DNA from: Actinospica robiniae DSM 44927
GTDB taxonomy: Bacteria; Actinomycetota; Actinomycetes; Streptomycetales; Catenulisporaceae
Reading direction: 5' to 3'
Assembly (NCBI RefSeq): GCF_000504285.1
Contig: NZ_KI632511.1
Coordinates: 2,167,372-2,231,371 of the forward strand
Length of the DNA: 64,000 nucleotides
Made by a program: the position numbers and the translations under genes. Of the stretch, positions 25,624 to 36,844 are shown piece after piece. The notes under the pieces were generated by a model. That model did no database searches, was not told the DNA's origin, and worked only from the letters and a program-made list of their open reading frames with translations. Each line of letters opens with the position of its first letter. Position 1 is the first letter of the stretch.

Positions 25624-26397
25624 TCAGCGGGCGGACGCGCCCCTGCGCCACCGGGGACCGCGCCGCGCGAACGCCGCGAGCGTGGTCGCGCCGACTGCGG
25701 CGAAGGCGAAGACGAACACTCCCCGGGTGATGCCCGTCGCGTACGATCGCGCGTCCTGGATCGTCGCGCCGGCCGTGCACATCCCGGCCCCGGCCGAACC
25801 GCCGAGCACGCTGAGGGCCAACCACAACCGTGGCCGGCGGACCCGAAGCGGAGAGATGTCGAGAGTGCCGAAGAGGGCGTACAGGATGGCCACCAAGCCG
25901 AACGGGAACAGCGCGATGCCGATGTCGTCGTAACGGCCCAGCGGTGCAGAATCTTCGCTGTAGAGGATCTCACCGTCCGGTTGACGCAGCGCCTGAGCCT
26001 GATTCCTCCACACGAGCACCCGGACGGACGCTCCCGCGGTCAGGCCGGAGGCCCAGCTGTAGTGCAGGTACGAGAGAGTCTGCCCCCCGGCACCCAGCCG
26101 GACATCGGTGGAACCGCCTTTACCGACGACGACACTACTGACGGTCTCCTGTTCCCACCCGATGCAGTTGCCGACAGGTGTCGTGCCCGGCGCGCAGGAC
26201 GGAGCTGCCGCGAAGGCCGTAGCCTGAGCGGCGTTTCGATCCGCTGCGATCATCTCGAAGGAGCCGAGCACGATGGCGGCGGCGAACAAGACCGCGAACA
26301 CGCCGCGGAAGACCCATCGGCCTCTCACGCTGAATGTCCATGCTTTGGGCCGCTCATCCGACCCGAAGTCGGCAGGCACGCGAATCCACTCCCCCAT
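25624..26397 (-). CDS. Hypothetical membrane protein
   Basis: This 257-residue protein has a predicted membrane segment near 29-50 (VFRGVFAVLFAAAIVLGSFE). It has an extracytoplasmic loop with a Cys pair (APSCAPGTTPVGNCIGWEQ) and strand-rich sequence, then further membrane segments (IGIALFPFGLVAILYALFG, LWLALSVLGGSAGAGM, VFVFAFAAVGATTLAAF). The family is not recognised, and no operon partner is obvious. Confidence 0.6.
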   Translation of the reverse strand: MGEWIRVPADFGSDERPKAWTFSVRGRWVFRGVFAVLFAAAIVLGSFEMIAADRNAAQATAFAAAPSCAPGTTPVGNCIGWEQETVSSVVVGKGGSTDVRLGAGGQTLSYLHYSWASGLTAGASVRVLVWRNQAQALRQPDGEILYSEDSAPLGRYDDIGIALFPFGLVAILYALFGTLDISPLRVRRPRLWLALSVLGGSAGAGMCTAGATIQDARSYATGITRGVFVFAFAAVGATTLAAFARRGPRWRRGASAR

Positions 26398-26515
26398 GAT
26401 GAGACGGACTCAATCTAGACCGAAGACGGCCCGCACACCATGGTTCACAGGGGCCTGATCTCAATCACGGATCCGGCTCGGCTGCGAACAAGGCACGGCT
26501 GGAGCGTCACGAGCG

Positions 26516-26917
26516 TCACACCGAGTGCTGGGCGAGCGCGGTGCGGAGCGCGGCCAGGGCCGCGTCGTCGGTGAGGCCGAGTTGCCGGGCGGTGGCGGCG
26601 AGGTTGTCGGCGGCCGTGGAAAGGGCCTGATAGCGCGCCTGCTCCTCTTGGCCGGACTCGGTCTTCGCGCAGACGAAGGTTCCGCGCCGGCCCTGCCCGG
26701 TGATCAGCCCGGCCTGCTCCAGCTCCCGGTAGGCGCGCGCGATCGTGCCGCCGGCCAGACCGAGATCGGCGGCGAGCTGCCGCACCGGGGGCAGCCGCGT
26801 CCCGCCGGCGAGGACGCCGGTCGAGATCAGGCCGGCCAGCTGCTCCCGCAACTGTTCGTACGGCGGAACCGGGCTGGACAGGTCCAGCCGGAGGATCGGC
26901 GCGGACTCGGCGGTCAT
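26516..26917 (-). CDS. YtrA-type GntR regulator
   Basis: The protein has 133 residues from ATG 26917, overlapping the stop of the membrane-protein gene (ATGA). It has a GntR winged helix (PPYEQLREQLAGLISTGVLA, LAADLGLAGGTIARAYRELE) and a short C-terminal helical extension rather than a large effector domain, the hallmark of the YtrA group. It probably represses its own operon through the palindrome at 27834-27853. Confidence 0.88.
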   Translation of the reverse strand: MTAESAPILRLDLSSPVPPYEQLREQLAGLISTGVLAGGTRLPPVRQLAADLGLAGGTIARAYRELEQAGLITGQGRRGTFVCAKTESGQEEQARYQALSTAADNLAATARQLGLTDDAALAALRTALAQHSV

Positions 26918-27825
26918 GCGCCGACCACGCCGCCGGCCACGTCGGCGGTGACGCGGGCGAGGCGGCGGGCGCCGAGGACGCTCCAGGCCAGGATGGCCGC
27001 GACGGCCAGACCCAGGCCGGTCCACAGCATGATCCGCGACGCCAGATATGCGGCGCCGCCGTTCACTCCGGGCACGGCGAGCCCACCGCTGGCCGCGATC
27101 GTCAGCGCGGCCAAGGCGAGCAGTTCGATGCCGATCATGGCGCCCGCGCCGGCGCGTCCGATGCGGCAGCGCAGGCGCTCGTCCACGACCGGGTCGTCGG
27201 CGAGCGGGGGAAGCAGCGTGATCCGACGCGCCAGCAGGGTTCCGGCCACGATTCCGCATGCGGCGACTGCGGCGAGTGGAACGCTCGTCGCCGCCGCCGG
27301 CCAGGAGAGAGAACCACCTGGGATGGTGAACTGCTGCCCAGCGACGTCCGGACTCCACGGCAGGTAGTGCACGCGGGGCAGCACGGCGAACAGAAGGGGC
27401 GTCAGGATACAGAGCACGCCGGTAACGACGCTGACCCACACCGCCCAGCGCGGCAGGTATCGGTTGGACTCCCGGCTGACCACGAGCGCGGTCCGCACCG
27501 GCCCGCTCGGCACGGGCACCGACAGCAGCTCCCGCAGCACGCCGAAGAGGTACCCGATGGCGACGAGAGCCGGTGCCACAAGGCCTTCGGCGTACCAGAT
27601 CGCGACCACTCCGGCCGCGGCTCCCGCGGCGAGGCCGGTGAGCCGGCCGTGCCGCGCCCGGCGTGCCACGGCGCCGAGCCCGTCCGCGGCGTCGCGCCGG
27701 CTGCGGCGGGTGGCCCACCAGACGGATACGCCCACCAGCAGCGCCGGTACTCCCACGTAGACCACGGCGAGCGCGGTACGGAACCACAGCAGCGCCGTGA
27801 AGAGGCTTGTCCCCTGCGAACCCAT
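26914..27825 (-). CDS. Hydrophobic membrane protein co-transcribed with YtrA-type regulator
   Basis: This 303-residue protein has six to seven likely membrane segments (for example VVYVGVPALLVGVSVWW, AVWVSVVTGVLCILTPLLFA, LLALAALTIAASGGL). It resembles the DUF1648-like or ABC-associated membrane proteins that sit beside YtrA regulators, but no ATPase is present. The ATG at 27825 has no ribosome site. A TACATT-like -10 (minus strand, bases 27832-27837) ends six bases before it, so translation may be leaderless. Confidence 0.65.
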   Translation of the reverse strand: MGSQGTSLFTALLWFRTALAVVYVGVPALLVGVSVWWATRRSRRDAADGLGAVARRARHGRLTGLAAGAAAGVVAIWYAEGLVAPALVAIGYLFGVLRELLSVPVPSGPVRTALVVSRESNRYLPRWAVWVSVVTGVLCILTPLLFAVLPRVHYLPWSPDVAGQQFTIPGGSLSWPAAATSVPLAAVAACGIVAGTLLARRITLLPPLADDPVVDERLRCRIGRAGAGAMIGIELLALAALTIAASGGLAVPGVNGGAAYLASRIMLWTGLGLAVAAILAWSVLGARRLARVTADVAGGVVGA

Positions 27826-27833
27826 GCCAGTAA

Positions 27834-27853
27834 TGTATCACTCAGTCGATACA
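27834..27853. promoter_or_regulatory. YtrA/GntR operator overlapping a divergent promoter
   Basis: TGTATC - N8 - GATACA is a perfect inverted repeat 8 bases from the membrane-protein start and 14 bases from the divergent gene at 27868. It covers the presumed -10 box, so binding would block initiation directly. Confidence 0.7.
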
Positions 27854-27867
27854 AAGTGGAGGCAGTC

Positions 27868-28536
27868 ATGCAACGACTGGGCACGCCGTCGTGGCGCCTG
27901 AGTGTGCACGCTGACTCGTCGTCGGTCCGCTTCGCGCTCTACCTTCGCGACCGCTTCGACCTACCGGTGCCGCCCTCCCCCGACGCGCCGCCGCGTGACG
28001 AGCGGGTGTCGCGTGACGAGGCGGGGCTTCCGGATGCCGACCGCCGGGAGGCTGGTCCGCAGTGGCTCGCCTGGTGGCGCCGGCTGGTGGATGCCGAGTT
28101 CCGGGTGCATGCGCCGATACCTCCCGACGTCGAGCCGAGCACACTTGCGCGCGAACGGATCGCCGAGCGGCAAAGCGTCTACGATCCGCCGTCTTTCGAA
28201 GCGCTCCGAGCGAGCCCGGTGCTGCGAGCCGCGGCACTCGCCCTGTTCGATGCCGAACACGGACCGGCAACGTCGTCAGCCGCTGTGCCGCGACACCGAG
28301 ACGGCCCGGAAGGGTTCGCTTGGAACCTCACCCGGGACGTCGCCACGGCACTCGCCGCCGAGCACGGTGTGAGCCCTGACCGCCTCGACGCAGCCGTGCT
28401 GTTGATCGACGTGCCAGGGCACTGGTATCACATCCCCCGGCCCGGCACCGCGGTCTGCACAACCGGCGTCGCCACCGACCCGTCCGCAGCGGAAAGCCTG
28501 CTTCGCGCAGTGTTCACCTCCAATCTCGGGGCTTGA
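27868..28536 (+). CDS. Hypothetical protein
   Basis: The protein has 222 residues from ATG 27868, behind GTGGAGG. It begins RLGTPSWRLSVHADSSSVRF, has a polar Pro/Asp/Arg-rich middle and ends HWYHIPRPGTAVCTTGVATD. No domain, membrane segment or signal peptide was recognised. It shares the short operator-containing region with the YtrA operon, so it may be regulated with it. Confidence 0.6.
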   Translation: MQRLGTPSWRLSVHADSSSVRFALYLRDRFDLPVPPSPDAPPRDERVSRDEAGLPDADRREAGPQWLAWWRRLVDAEFRVHAPIPPDVEPSTLARERIAERQSVYDPPSFEALRASPVLRAAALALFDAEHGPATSSAAVPRHRDGPEGFAWNLTRDVATALAAEHGVSPDRLDAAVLLIDVPGHWYHIPRPGTAVCTTGVATDPSAAESLLRAVFTSNLGA

Positions 28537-28651
28537 AGATCGATTACCGGGTAGGCTCAAGGGAACGCTGAGGCCGGCGCGTTCGGTGCGCTCGTCTCGA
28601 CGGCGTGGACGAAAGGTGCCGACATGCGGCGAGATCGCGGTAGGGCTGAGT

Positions 28652-30139
<1,488 letters not shown>

Positions 30140-30439
30140 TGCAGCTTCAGCGAGCATCGCAGCGAAGAGACGCCGACCACCAATCCGCAGACACATCGCC
30201 GCGAGTTGATGATCGGCTGGGTGTTGGTGGGTCGTGGTGGCTTGTCGTGATGGGTGCTCGCCGCTTCGCTTCGCCCGTTTTGTCCGGCCACCCACCCACC
30301 CGTTGCGTTGGCGGGGCGGGCTGGAGTTTCAAGATCTCGCCTCCGGCGTGGGCCTTCCCTCGGAGAGAATGCCGGGGTCGCGTGGGTGCTGGCGTGGCGG
30401 GGCGGGCTGTTGTTTGGGATGGTGGGGTTGCGGGTGTGT

Positions 30440-30590
30440 GTTCTCTCCTCGGTCGGTCCCCGGAGGCAATCAGGAACCTGCCGGGAGGTCAAGCGGCGGT
30501 GGTTTCCGCTCATGCTCGATCTTGCATGGCGCCGCTTGACCTCCCGGCAGAACCCTGATCGGGCTTCGCCTGCCCGACCGAGGAGAGAAC
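30440..30590. repeat. 151-nt hairpin unit, copy A
   Basis: The outer stem is a perfect 17 bp (30440-30456 with 30574-30590). The inner stem is a perfect 20 bp (30479-30498 with 30530-30549). Between them is an asymmetric middle of 22 versus 24 nt, and the apical loop is 31 nt. It is the same length as copies B, C and D. Confidence 0.9.
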
Positions 30591-31234
30591 CCACCCCCTG
30601 AGGTCCGGTGCGAGCTGCGCTCGGGCCCGGGTCCCGGCCGGTGTCCCGGTCGCGCTCGATCCGGAAAAATCCTGCATCGCCGTGGCCCCTGCCATCCCGA
30701 TCCTTGATCCGTGCGAGGGCATCGGCGTCTGGTTCGCACTTGCTGCTGCATCCTGCACCGCTTTGGTGCGACCGGCCTCGATCCCTGACCTCGCGGCAGA
30801 ATCCCGCAGGCCGGCCCCGTTCGACGCGGAAGGATTCAGCATCGCCCTGATCCGATCCACCCCGTGCTCACAACTGCACAGGATCGCGCGGCCCGGTCGC
30901 ACCCCGAAGGGAAATCGTGCACCGCCTTGAGCCACACTTCTGACGCCATCTGCCCAGCCACTCCGTCCATTACCCCTCCGGTCACGAGCCCTGACAACCC
31001 CGTACGTATCCATGCTAAACGCCGCTACCGACAAAAACCGCGTATCCGGCTTTTGTCGGTTAGGGAAAATCAAGGAGATTTCCGGGGAACTCGGGCGCGT
31101 TCCCCCGCGTTGAAGTAGGAGAGAAGAGGAGAACGGACCAGAACGGCGATGCAGGATTCTTCCGCACCGAGCGCGACCGGGCCACGGGAAGGGACCCGGC
31201 CCGAGCGCAGCTCGCACCGGACCTCAGGGGGTGG

Positions 31235-31385
31235 GTTCTCTCCTCGGTCGGGCAGGCGAAGCCCGATCAGGGTTCTGCCGGGAGGTCAAGCGGCGCGATG
31301 CATGATTCACCATCAACGGAAACATCCGCCGCTTGACCTCCCGGCAGGTTCCTGATTGCCTCCGGGGCCCGACCGAGGAGAGAAC
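31235..31385. repeat. 151-nt hairpin unit, copy B
   Basis: Inverted copy of unit A, again exactly 151 nt, with identical outer and inner stems. Its asymmetric arm order is reversed, so copies A and B face each other across the core of locus 1. Confidence 0.9.
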
Positions 31386-31727
31386 CCACACCCGCAACCC
31401 CACCATCCCGAACCTCAACCCGCCCCACCAACGCCAGCACCCACGCAACCCCGGCACTCTCTCCGAGGAAGGGCCCGCGCCGGAGGCGAGATCTTGAAAC
31501 CCCAGCCCACCCCGCCCACGCAACGGGTGGGCGGGTGGGCGGGTGGACAGACAAAGCGGGCGGAGCGAAGCAGCCGCCCCCACCACGACGACCACGCCGA
31601 CCCATGAATTCGCAGCAGGCTCGGCCAGCCGTTGATCCCATCGCTAACCGGCAGCAGATAAGCCTCGGCGAGGATGCGGAGGCATAAGCATCTGAATGCG
31701 GGAGCGGACCGACGAAGAGTCTGGCCC

Positions 31728-32572
31728 CTACGACAGAGCCGCGTACCCCCGCGCCACCGCGTGTTCGAGCGTGGCCGGCGGCAGCGACCACGTGCCTTCA
31801 CTCAGGGCCTCACCGACCGGTACGCCCGCCTTCTGTAGGCGGGCGATCTCCCGCGCGACGGCGTCGATATCAGCCTGCTGGCGCCGGACGAAGTCGGCGT
31901 CGACCGGCGCTCCGTGGCCGGGGATGACCACCGTCGCGGGGCCCATCAGCTCGAGCGCGCTTCCTAGCGTCGCGGCCCAGTCGAGCGGGAACGAGTCGGG
32001 GCCGTAGGCGGGTGGGCCCGATTCCTCGACCAGGTCGCCCGCGAGCACGAGGTCGGCGTCGCTGACCCTGAGCCAGAGGTCTCCGTCCGTGTGGCCGCGG
32101 CCTCGGTGGAGCAGTTCGAGTGCGCGGTCGCCGAGATCGATTACCGCCCGCGCGTCGACTAACTCGGTGGGCACGGCGGCTTCGAGGTCGTCGAGCCTGT
32201 CCGCACTGCCCGGGTCCTCGGCGCGCAGGCGCTCGATCATGGCTTGAGTCTCGGGCGAGGCGAGGTCGAACTCGTAGTTGCCGGGCAGCGTGACGTGTCC
32301 CAGATCCGCGCAGGCGGGGTTAGGCGGGGGGCGACGAACTCGGCGTTGCCCCACACGTGGTCGAAGTGGGCGTGGGTGTTGACCACCCAGCGGATCGGGG
32401 CGGCCGTCAGCTCCCGCACAGCCTCCTTGACCTCCCGCCCCTCGGCCAGCGAGCCGCGGGTGTCGACTACCGCGACACCTGCTTGGCCGACCACGACGGT
32501 GACCGTGACGTCGAACGGCTCGAACCTTGCCCGGAAGACGCGGTCGGCGGCCTCGTGCCATGCGCTGTCCAT
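31728..32572 (-). pseudogene. Metallo-beta-lactamase-fold hydrolase with a frameshift
   Basis: The N-terminal part reads from ATG 32572 (FDVTVTVVVGQAGVAVVDTR, with the zinc motif NTHAHFDHVWGN). The C-terminal part reads in another frame down to 31728 (LLHRGRGHTDGDLWLRVSDA, LAGDLVEESG, VVIPGHGAPVDADFV). Together they make one complete MBL-fold enzyme with all metal ligands. The switch lies between about 32290 and 32335, next to a run of six G (plus strand) near 32327, and is equivalent to one missing base. It may be a true lesion or a homopolymer sequencing error. Confidence 0.8.
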
Positions 32573-32608
32573 GCCACGGATCCTACCCAGCGGACCTCAC
32601 ACCCCTGA

Positions 32609-34132
<1,524 letters not shown>

Positions 34133-34145
34133 TCATCCGGGGGCC

Positions 34146-34424
34146 ATGGCTACTTTCATCATCGTCCTGATCATCATCGGCGCGATCGCGGGTCTGATCG
34201 CCCGGGCCCTGCTGCCGGGCCGCGACTCGCTCGGGCTGCTCGGCACGATCGTGCTCGGAGTGGTCGGCTCCTTCGTCGGCGGATTCCTGGAGAACATGAT
34301 CCAGTTCCACACGTTCTCGATCCACCAGTTCCACGCCACCGGCATCATCGGCTCGATCATCGGCGCCTTCGTCGTGCTGCTCCTGCTGCGCCTGTCCGGC
34401 CACGAGCCCGGCCACTACCGCTGA
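34146..34424 (+). CDS. GlsB/YeaQ/YmgE-family small membrane protein
   Basis: This 92-residue protein has three hydrophobic segments (FIIVLIIIGAIAGLIARALL, LGTIVLGVVGSFVGGFL, IIGSIIGAFVVLLLLRL), the pattern of transglycosylase-associated (GlsB) stress membrane proteins. It lacks any catalytic motif. It is divergent from rox. Confidence 0.85.
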   Translation: MATFIIVLIIIGAIAGLIARALLPGRDSLGLLGTIVLGVVGSFVGGFLENMIQFHTFSIHQFHATGIIGSIIGAFVVLLLLRLSGHEPGHYR

Positions 34425-34508
34425 GCCGGACACCCCGGGGTTTGCCGGGTGGCTTTCGGGTCACCCATCGAAGAACCGGATCTGAAAATCGGAAGGATGC
34501 GTGGACCG

Positions 34509-35060
34509 ATGACCATGGTGGACAACGCCGAAAGCATCTCGGGTTCGCAGCCCGATGTCGTCGACGTCCTGCTGGCCCAGCACAGGCTCGTGCGCGAGCT
34601 GATGACCGAGGTCTCCGACGGCCACGGCGAGGCGCGGCAGCGGGCGTTCGACGAGCTGCGGACGCTGCTGGCGCTGCACGAGGCGGCCGAGGAGTCGATC
34701 GTGCATCCGGCGGCGCACGGCGAAGTGGCGGAAGCGCGGGTGGCGGAGGAGGAGCACGCCGCTCGGGCGATCGCCCGGCTGGAGTCGCTGGACCTGAGCA
34801 GCGAGGCGTTCGACCAGGCGTTCGCCGAGTTCGCCCAGGCGGTGCTCGCGCACGCCGACAAGGAGGAGCGCGAGGAGTTCCCGGCGCTGCGTCAGGGCAC
34901 TCCTTCGCGGACGCTGCAGGAGATGGCGGACCGCGTGGTGAGCGGACAGGAGGACGCCTACGCCCAGATGGGCGGCGATCCGGTCGGCGCCACGGCGGTG
35001 ACGGCCGAGCCGTTCGCCGCGAGGCTGGACGAGGCCAGTTCCGCGATGGAGTCGCACTGA
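34509..35060 (+). CDS. Hemerythrin-like HHE domain protein
   Basis: About 183 residues from ATG 34509 (ATG 34497 is an alternative closer to GGAAGG). It is a four-helix HHE domain with metal-ligand-type segments LLAQHRLVRELM, LLALHEAAEESIVHP, EEEHAARAIARLE and VLAHADKEEREEFP. It may bind a di-iron centre for oxygen or redox sensing. The C-terminal 60 residues are unstructured. Confidence 0.88.
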   Translation: MTMVDNAESISGSQPDVVDVLLAQHRLVRELMTEVSDGHGEARQRAFDELRTLLALHEAAEESIVHPAAHGEVAEARVAEEEHAARAIARLESLDLSSEAFDQAFAEFAQAVLAHADKEEREEFPALRQGTPSRTLQEMADRVVSGQEDAYAQMGGDPVGATAVTAEPFAARLDEASSAMESH

Positions 35061-35079
35061 CGCGGCAGATCGCTGGTAT

Positions 35080-35115
35080 GACGAAGCCGACGCCCGGCCG
35101 GGCGTCGGCTTCGTC
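35080..35115. terminator. 36-bp perfect palindrome, terminator of the hemerythrin gene
   Basis: Bases 35080-35097 are the exact reverse complement of 35098-35115 with no spacer. Pairing continues outward with one mismatch to 35076-35119. It lies 20 bases after the hemerythrin stop and is the obvious transcription terminator. Confidence 0.75.
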
Positions 35116-35228
35116 GTACCAGGGGCGGAGAAAAATCCTCGGCGCGTTGTCGAAACGGAGCCGCGTCGTTCGTGATACAGGTGAGCGGCCGCCATGAGGG
35201 GTGGCCGGTGACACCAGGAGATGATCCG

Positions 35229-35555
35229 ATGCACTACCTGCTTTCCGTGATCGCCGACGACGAGACGACCACGGCCACGCCCGAGGAAGACGCCGCGATC
35301 GAGGTGTTCAACGACCGGCTGCGCGCCACGGGGCACTGGGTCTTCGCAGGCGGGCTCGGGTCGCAGGGTCCGGCCACCGTCGTCGACTACCGGGGTGACG
35401 AGGCACTGGTCACGGACGGGCCCTTCATCGAGTCGAAGGAGTACCTGGCCGGCTTCTGGATCATCGCGGCGGCGGACCTCGATGTGGCGCTCAAGCTCGC
35501 CGCCGACGGCTCGAAGGCGTGCAATCGCAAGGTCGAGGTGCGGCCGTTCCTGTGA
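35229..35555 (+). CDS. YCII/DGPF-domain protein partner of ECF42
   Basis: The protein has 108 residues from ATG 35229, with AGGAG upstream. It has the YCII-related fold with MHYLLSVIADDE, ATVVDYRGDEALVTDGPFIE and the diagnostic DGPF motif. DGPF proteins are encoded with ECF42 sigma factors, and here the downstream sigma gene begins within its stop codon (GTGA). Confidence 0.9.
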   Translation: MHYLLSVIADDETTTATPEEDAAIEVFNDRLRATGHWVFAGGLGSQGPATVVDYRGDEALVTDGPFIESKEYLAGFWIIAAADLDVALKLAADGSKACNRKVEVRPFL

Positions 35556-36784
35556 GCGGGTCTTCGGCCCAGGAGGCGGTCACGCGGGCCCATCGTGAGC
35601 AGTGGGCCCGCATCGTCGCCGTTCTGACCAGGCGCTTCGGCGACCTCGACGTGGCCGAGGAGGCGGCGGCCGAGGCGTTCGCGACCGCGGTCGAGCTGTG
35701 GCCGGCCGACGGCGTGCCGCCGAACCCGGCCGGCTGGCTGTTCACGACCGCCCAGCGCAAGGCCATCGACCGGATCCGGCGCGAAAGCAAACGCGAGGAC
35801 AAGCAGATGCAGGCCCGGCTCTTGTACGAGGACGACCCGGCCGAGCCGCTCGGCGCGATCGACGACGAGCGGCTTCGGCTGATCTTCACCTGCTGCCACC
35901 CGGCGCTCGCGCCGCAGACCCGGGTGGCGCTGACGCTGCGCATGGTGGCCGGTCTGACGGTGCCGGAGATCGCCCGCGCGTTCCTGGTGTCCGAGACCGC
36001 GATGGGGCAGCGGATCACCCGGGCGAAGGCCAAGATCAAGGCGGCCCGGATCCCTTACCGGGTGCCGTCCGCGCCGGACCTGCCGGGACGCGTGAGCGGT
36101 GTGCTCACCGTGCTCTACCTCGTCTTCAACGAGGGCTATCTGGCGACGGGCCCGGAGACCGATCCGATCCGCCGGGACCTGACGGCCGAGGCGATCCGGC
36201 TCGCCCGCCTGATCAGGGCTCTACTGCCGGACGACGGCGAGGCGGCCGGCCTGTTGGCGCTGATGCTGCTGATCGAGGCCCGCCGCGACTCCCGGGTGTC
36301 GGCGAGCGGCGAACTGGTCCCCCTGGCCGAGCAGGATCGCGGGGCCTGGGACGCGGCGCTGATCGCCGAGGGGCACCAGCTGGTGCGCGAGCGTCTGGCC
36401 GCCGGTGAAGCCCCGGGCCGCTATCAGATCCTCGCCGCGATGAACGCGGTGCACACCTCCGCGCGCGACGTGCGCGACACCGACTGGTCACAGGTCGTCG
36501 CCCTCTACGACCTGCTCGTCCGGCTCGATCCCTCGCCGATCGTCGCGCTGAACCGAGCGATCGCCGTCGCCGAGCTCGACGGGCCGGAGGTCGCGTTGGC
36601 GACCCTCGATCAGCTCGCGGAGGACTTGGCCGACTATCACGCCTTCCACGTGGCTCGCGCCGACCTGCTGCGCCGGCTGGGCCGCGGTCGGCAGGCGCGT
36701 GCGGCGTACGACCGCGCCATCGAGTTGGCGGGCAACACCGCCGAGACCGCGTATCTGACGCGGCGTCGGGATCAGCTGCGTTAG
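35552..36784 (+). CDS. ECF42-type RNA polymerase sigma factor with TPR-like extension
   Basis: The protein has 410 residues from GTG 35552, overlapping the DGPF gene by 4 bases. The sigma2 region contains FGDLDVAEEAAAEAFATAVE and PAGWLFTTAQRKAIDRIRRE. Sigma4 contains LTVPEIARAFLVSETAMGQR. The C-terminal 200 residues form the helical TPR-like domain typical of ECF42 (DPSPIVALNRAIAVAELDGP, RADLLRRLGRGRQARAAY). No anti-sigma gene is adjacent; in this group the extension itself is needed for activity. Confidence 0.9.
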   Translation: MSGSSAQEAVTRAHREQWARIVAVLTRRFGDLDVAEEAAAEAFATAVELWPADGVPPNPAGWLFTTAQRKAIDRIRRESKREDKQMQARLLYEDDPAEPLGAIDDERLRLIFTCCHPALAPQTRVALTLRMVAGLTVPEIARAFLVSETAMGQRITRAKAKIKAARIPYRVPSAPDLPGRVSGVLTVLYLVFNEGYLATGPETDPIRRDLTAEAIRLARLIRALLPDDGEAAGLLALMLLIEARRDSRVSASGELVPLAEQDRGAWDAALIAEGHQLVRERLAAGEAPGRYQILAAMNAVHTSARDVRDTDWSQVVALYDLLVRLDPSPIVALNRAIAVAELDGPEVALATLDQLAEDLADYHAFHVARADLLRRLGRGRQARAAYDRAIELAGNTAETAYLTRRRDQLR

Positions 36785-36792
36785 AACGAGCT

Positions 36793-36825
36793 CCGGGGGC
36801 GGGCGTGTGGGTCGCCCGCCCCCGG
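36793..36825. terminator. Bidirectional terminator
   Basis: A perfect 13-bp GC stem (36793-36805 with 36813-36825) and 7-nt loop lie between the convergent sigma-factor and GH12 genes. Confidence 0.8.
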
Positions 36826-36844
36826 GCTTGGCGCGTCCGGGAAC

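Larger units (their letters stand above)
30206..31640. repeat. Composite palindromic element, locus 1
   Basis: This gene-free stretch is a large imperfect palindrome. Its left half (about 30206-30690) is repeated in inverted orientation as its right half (about 31140-31640), around a core that carries a further hairpin at 31027-31060. Both ends carry versions of TTGATGATCGGCTGG. The whole is homologous to 48692-49978 in inverted orientation. The open frames inside are not conserved between the two loci. No transposase is present, so it resembles a non-autonomous foldback element. Confidence 0.85.

Noticed and set aside
30510-31217. 235-codon minus-strand frame inside repeat locus 1
   Set aside because: The homologous segment in locus 2 is stopped after a few codons (ATG at 49299, TGA soon after), and the differences do not follow codon positions, so it is not a conserved gene.
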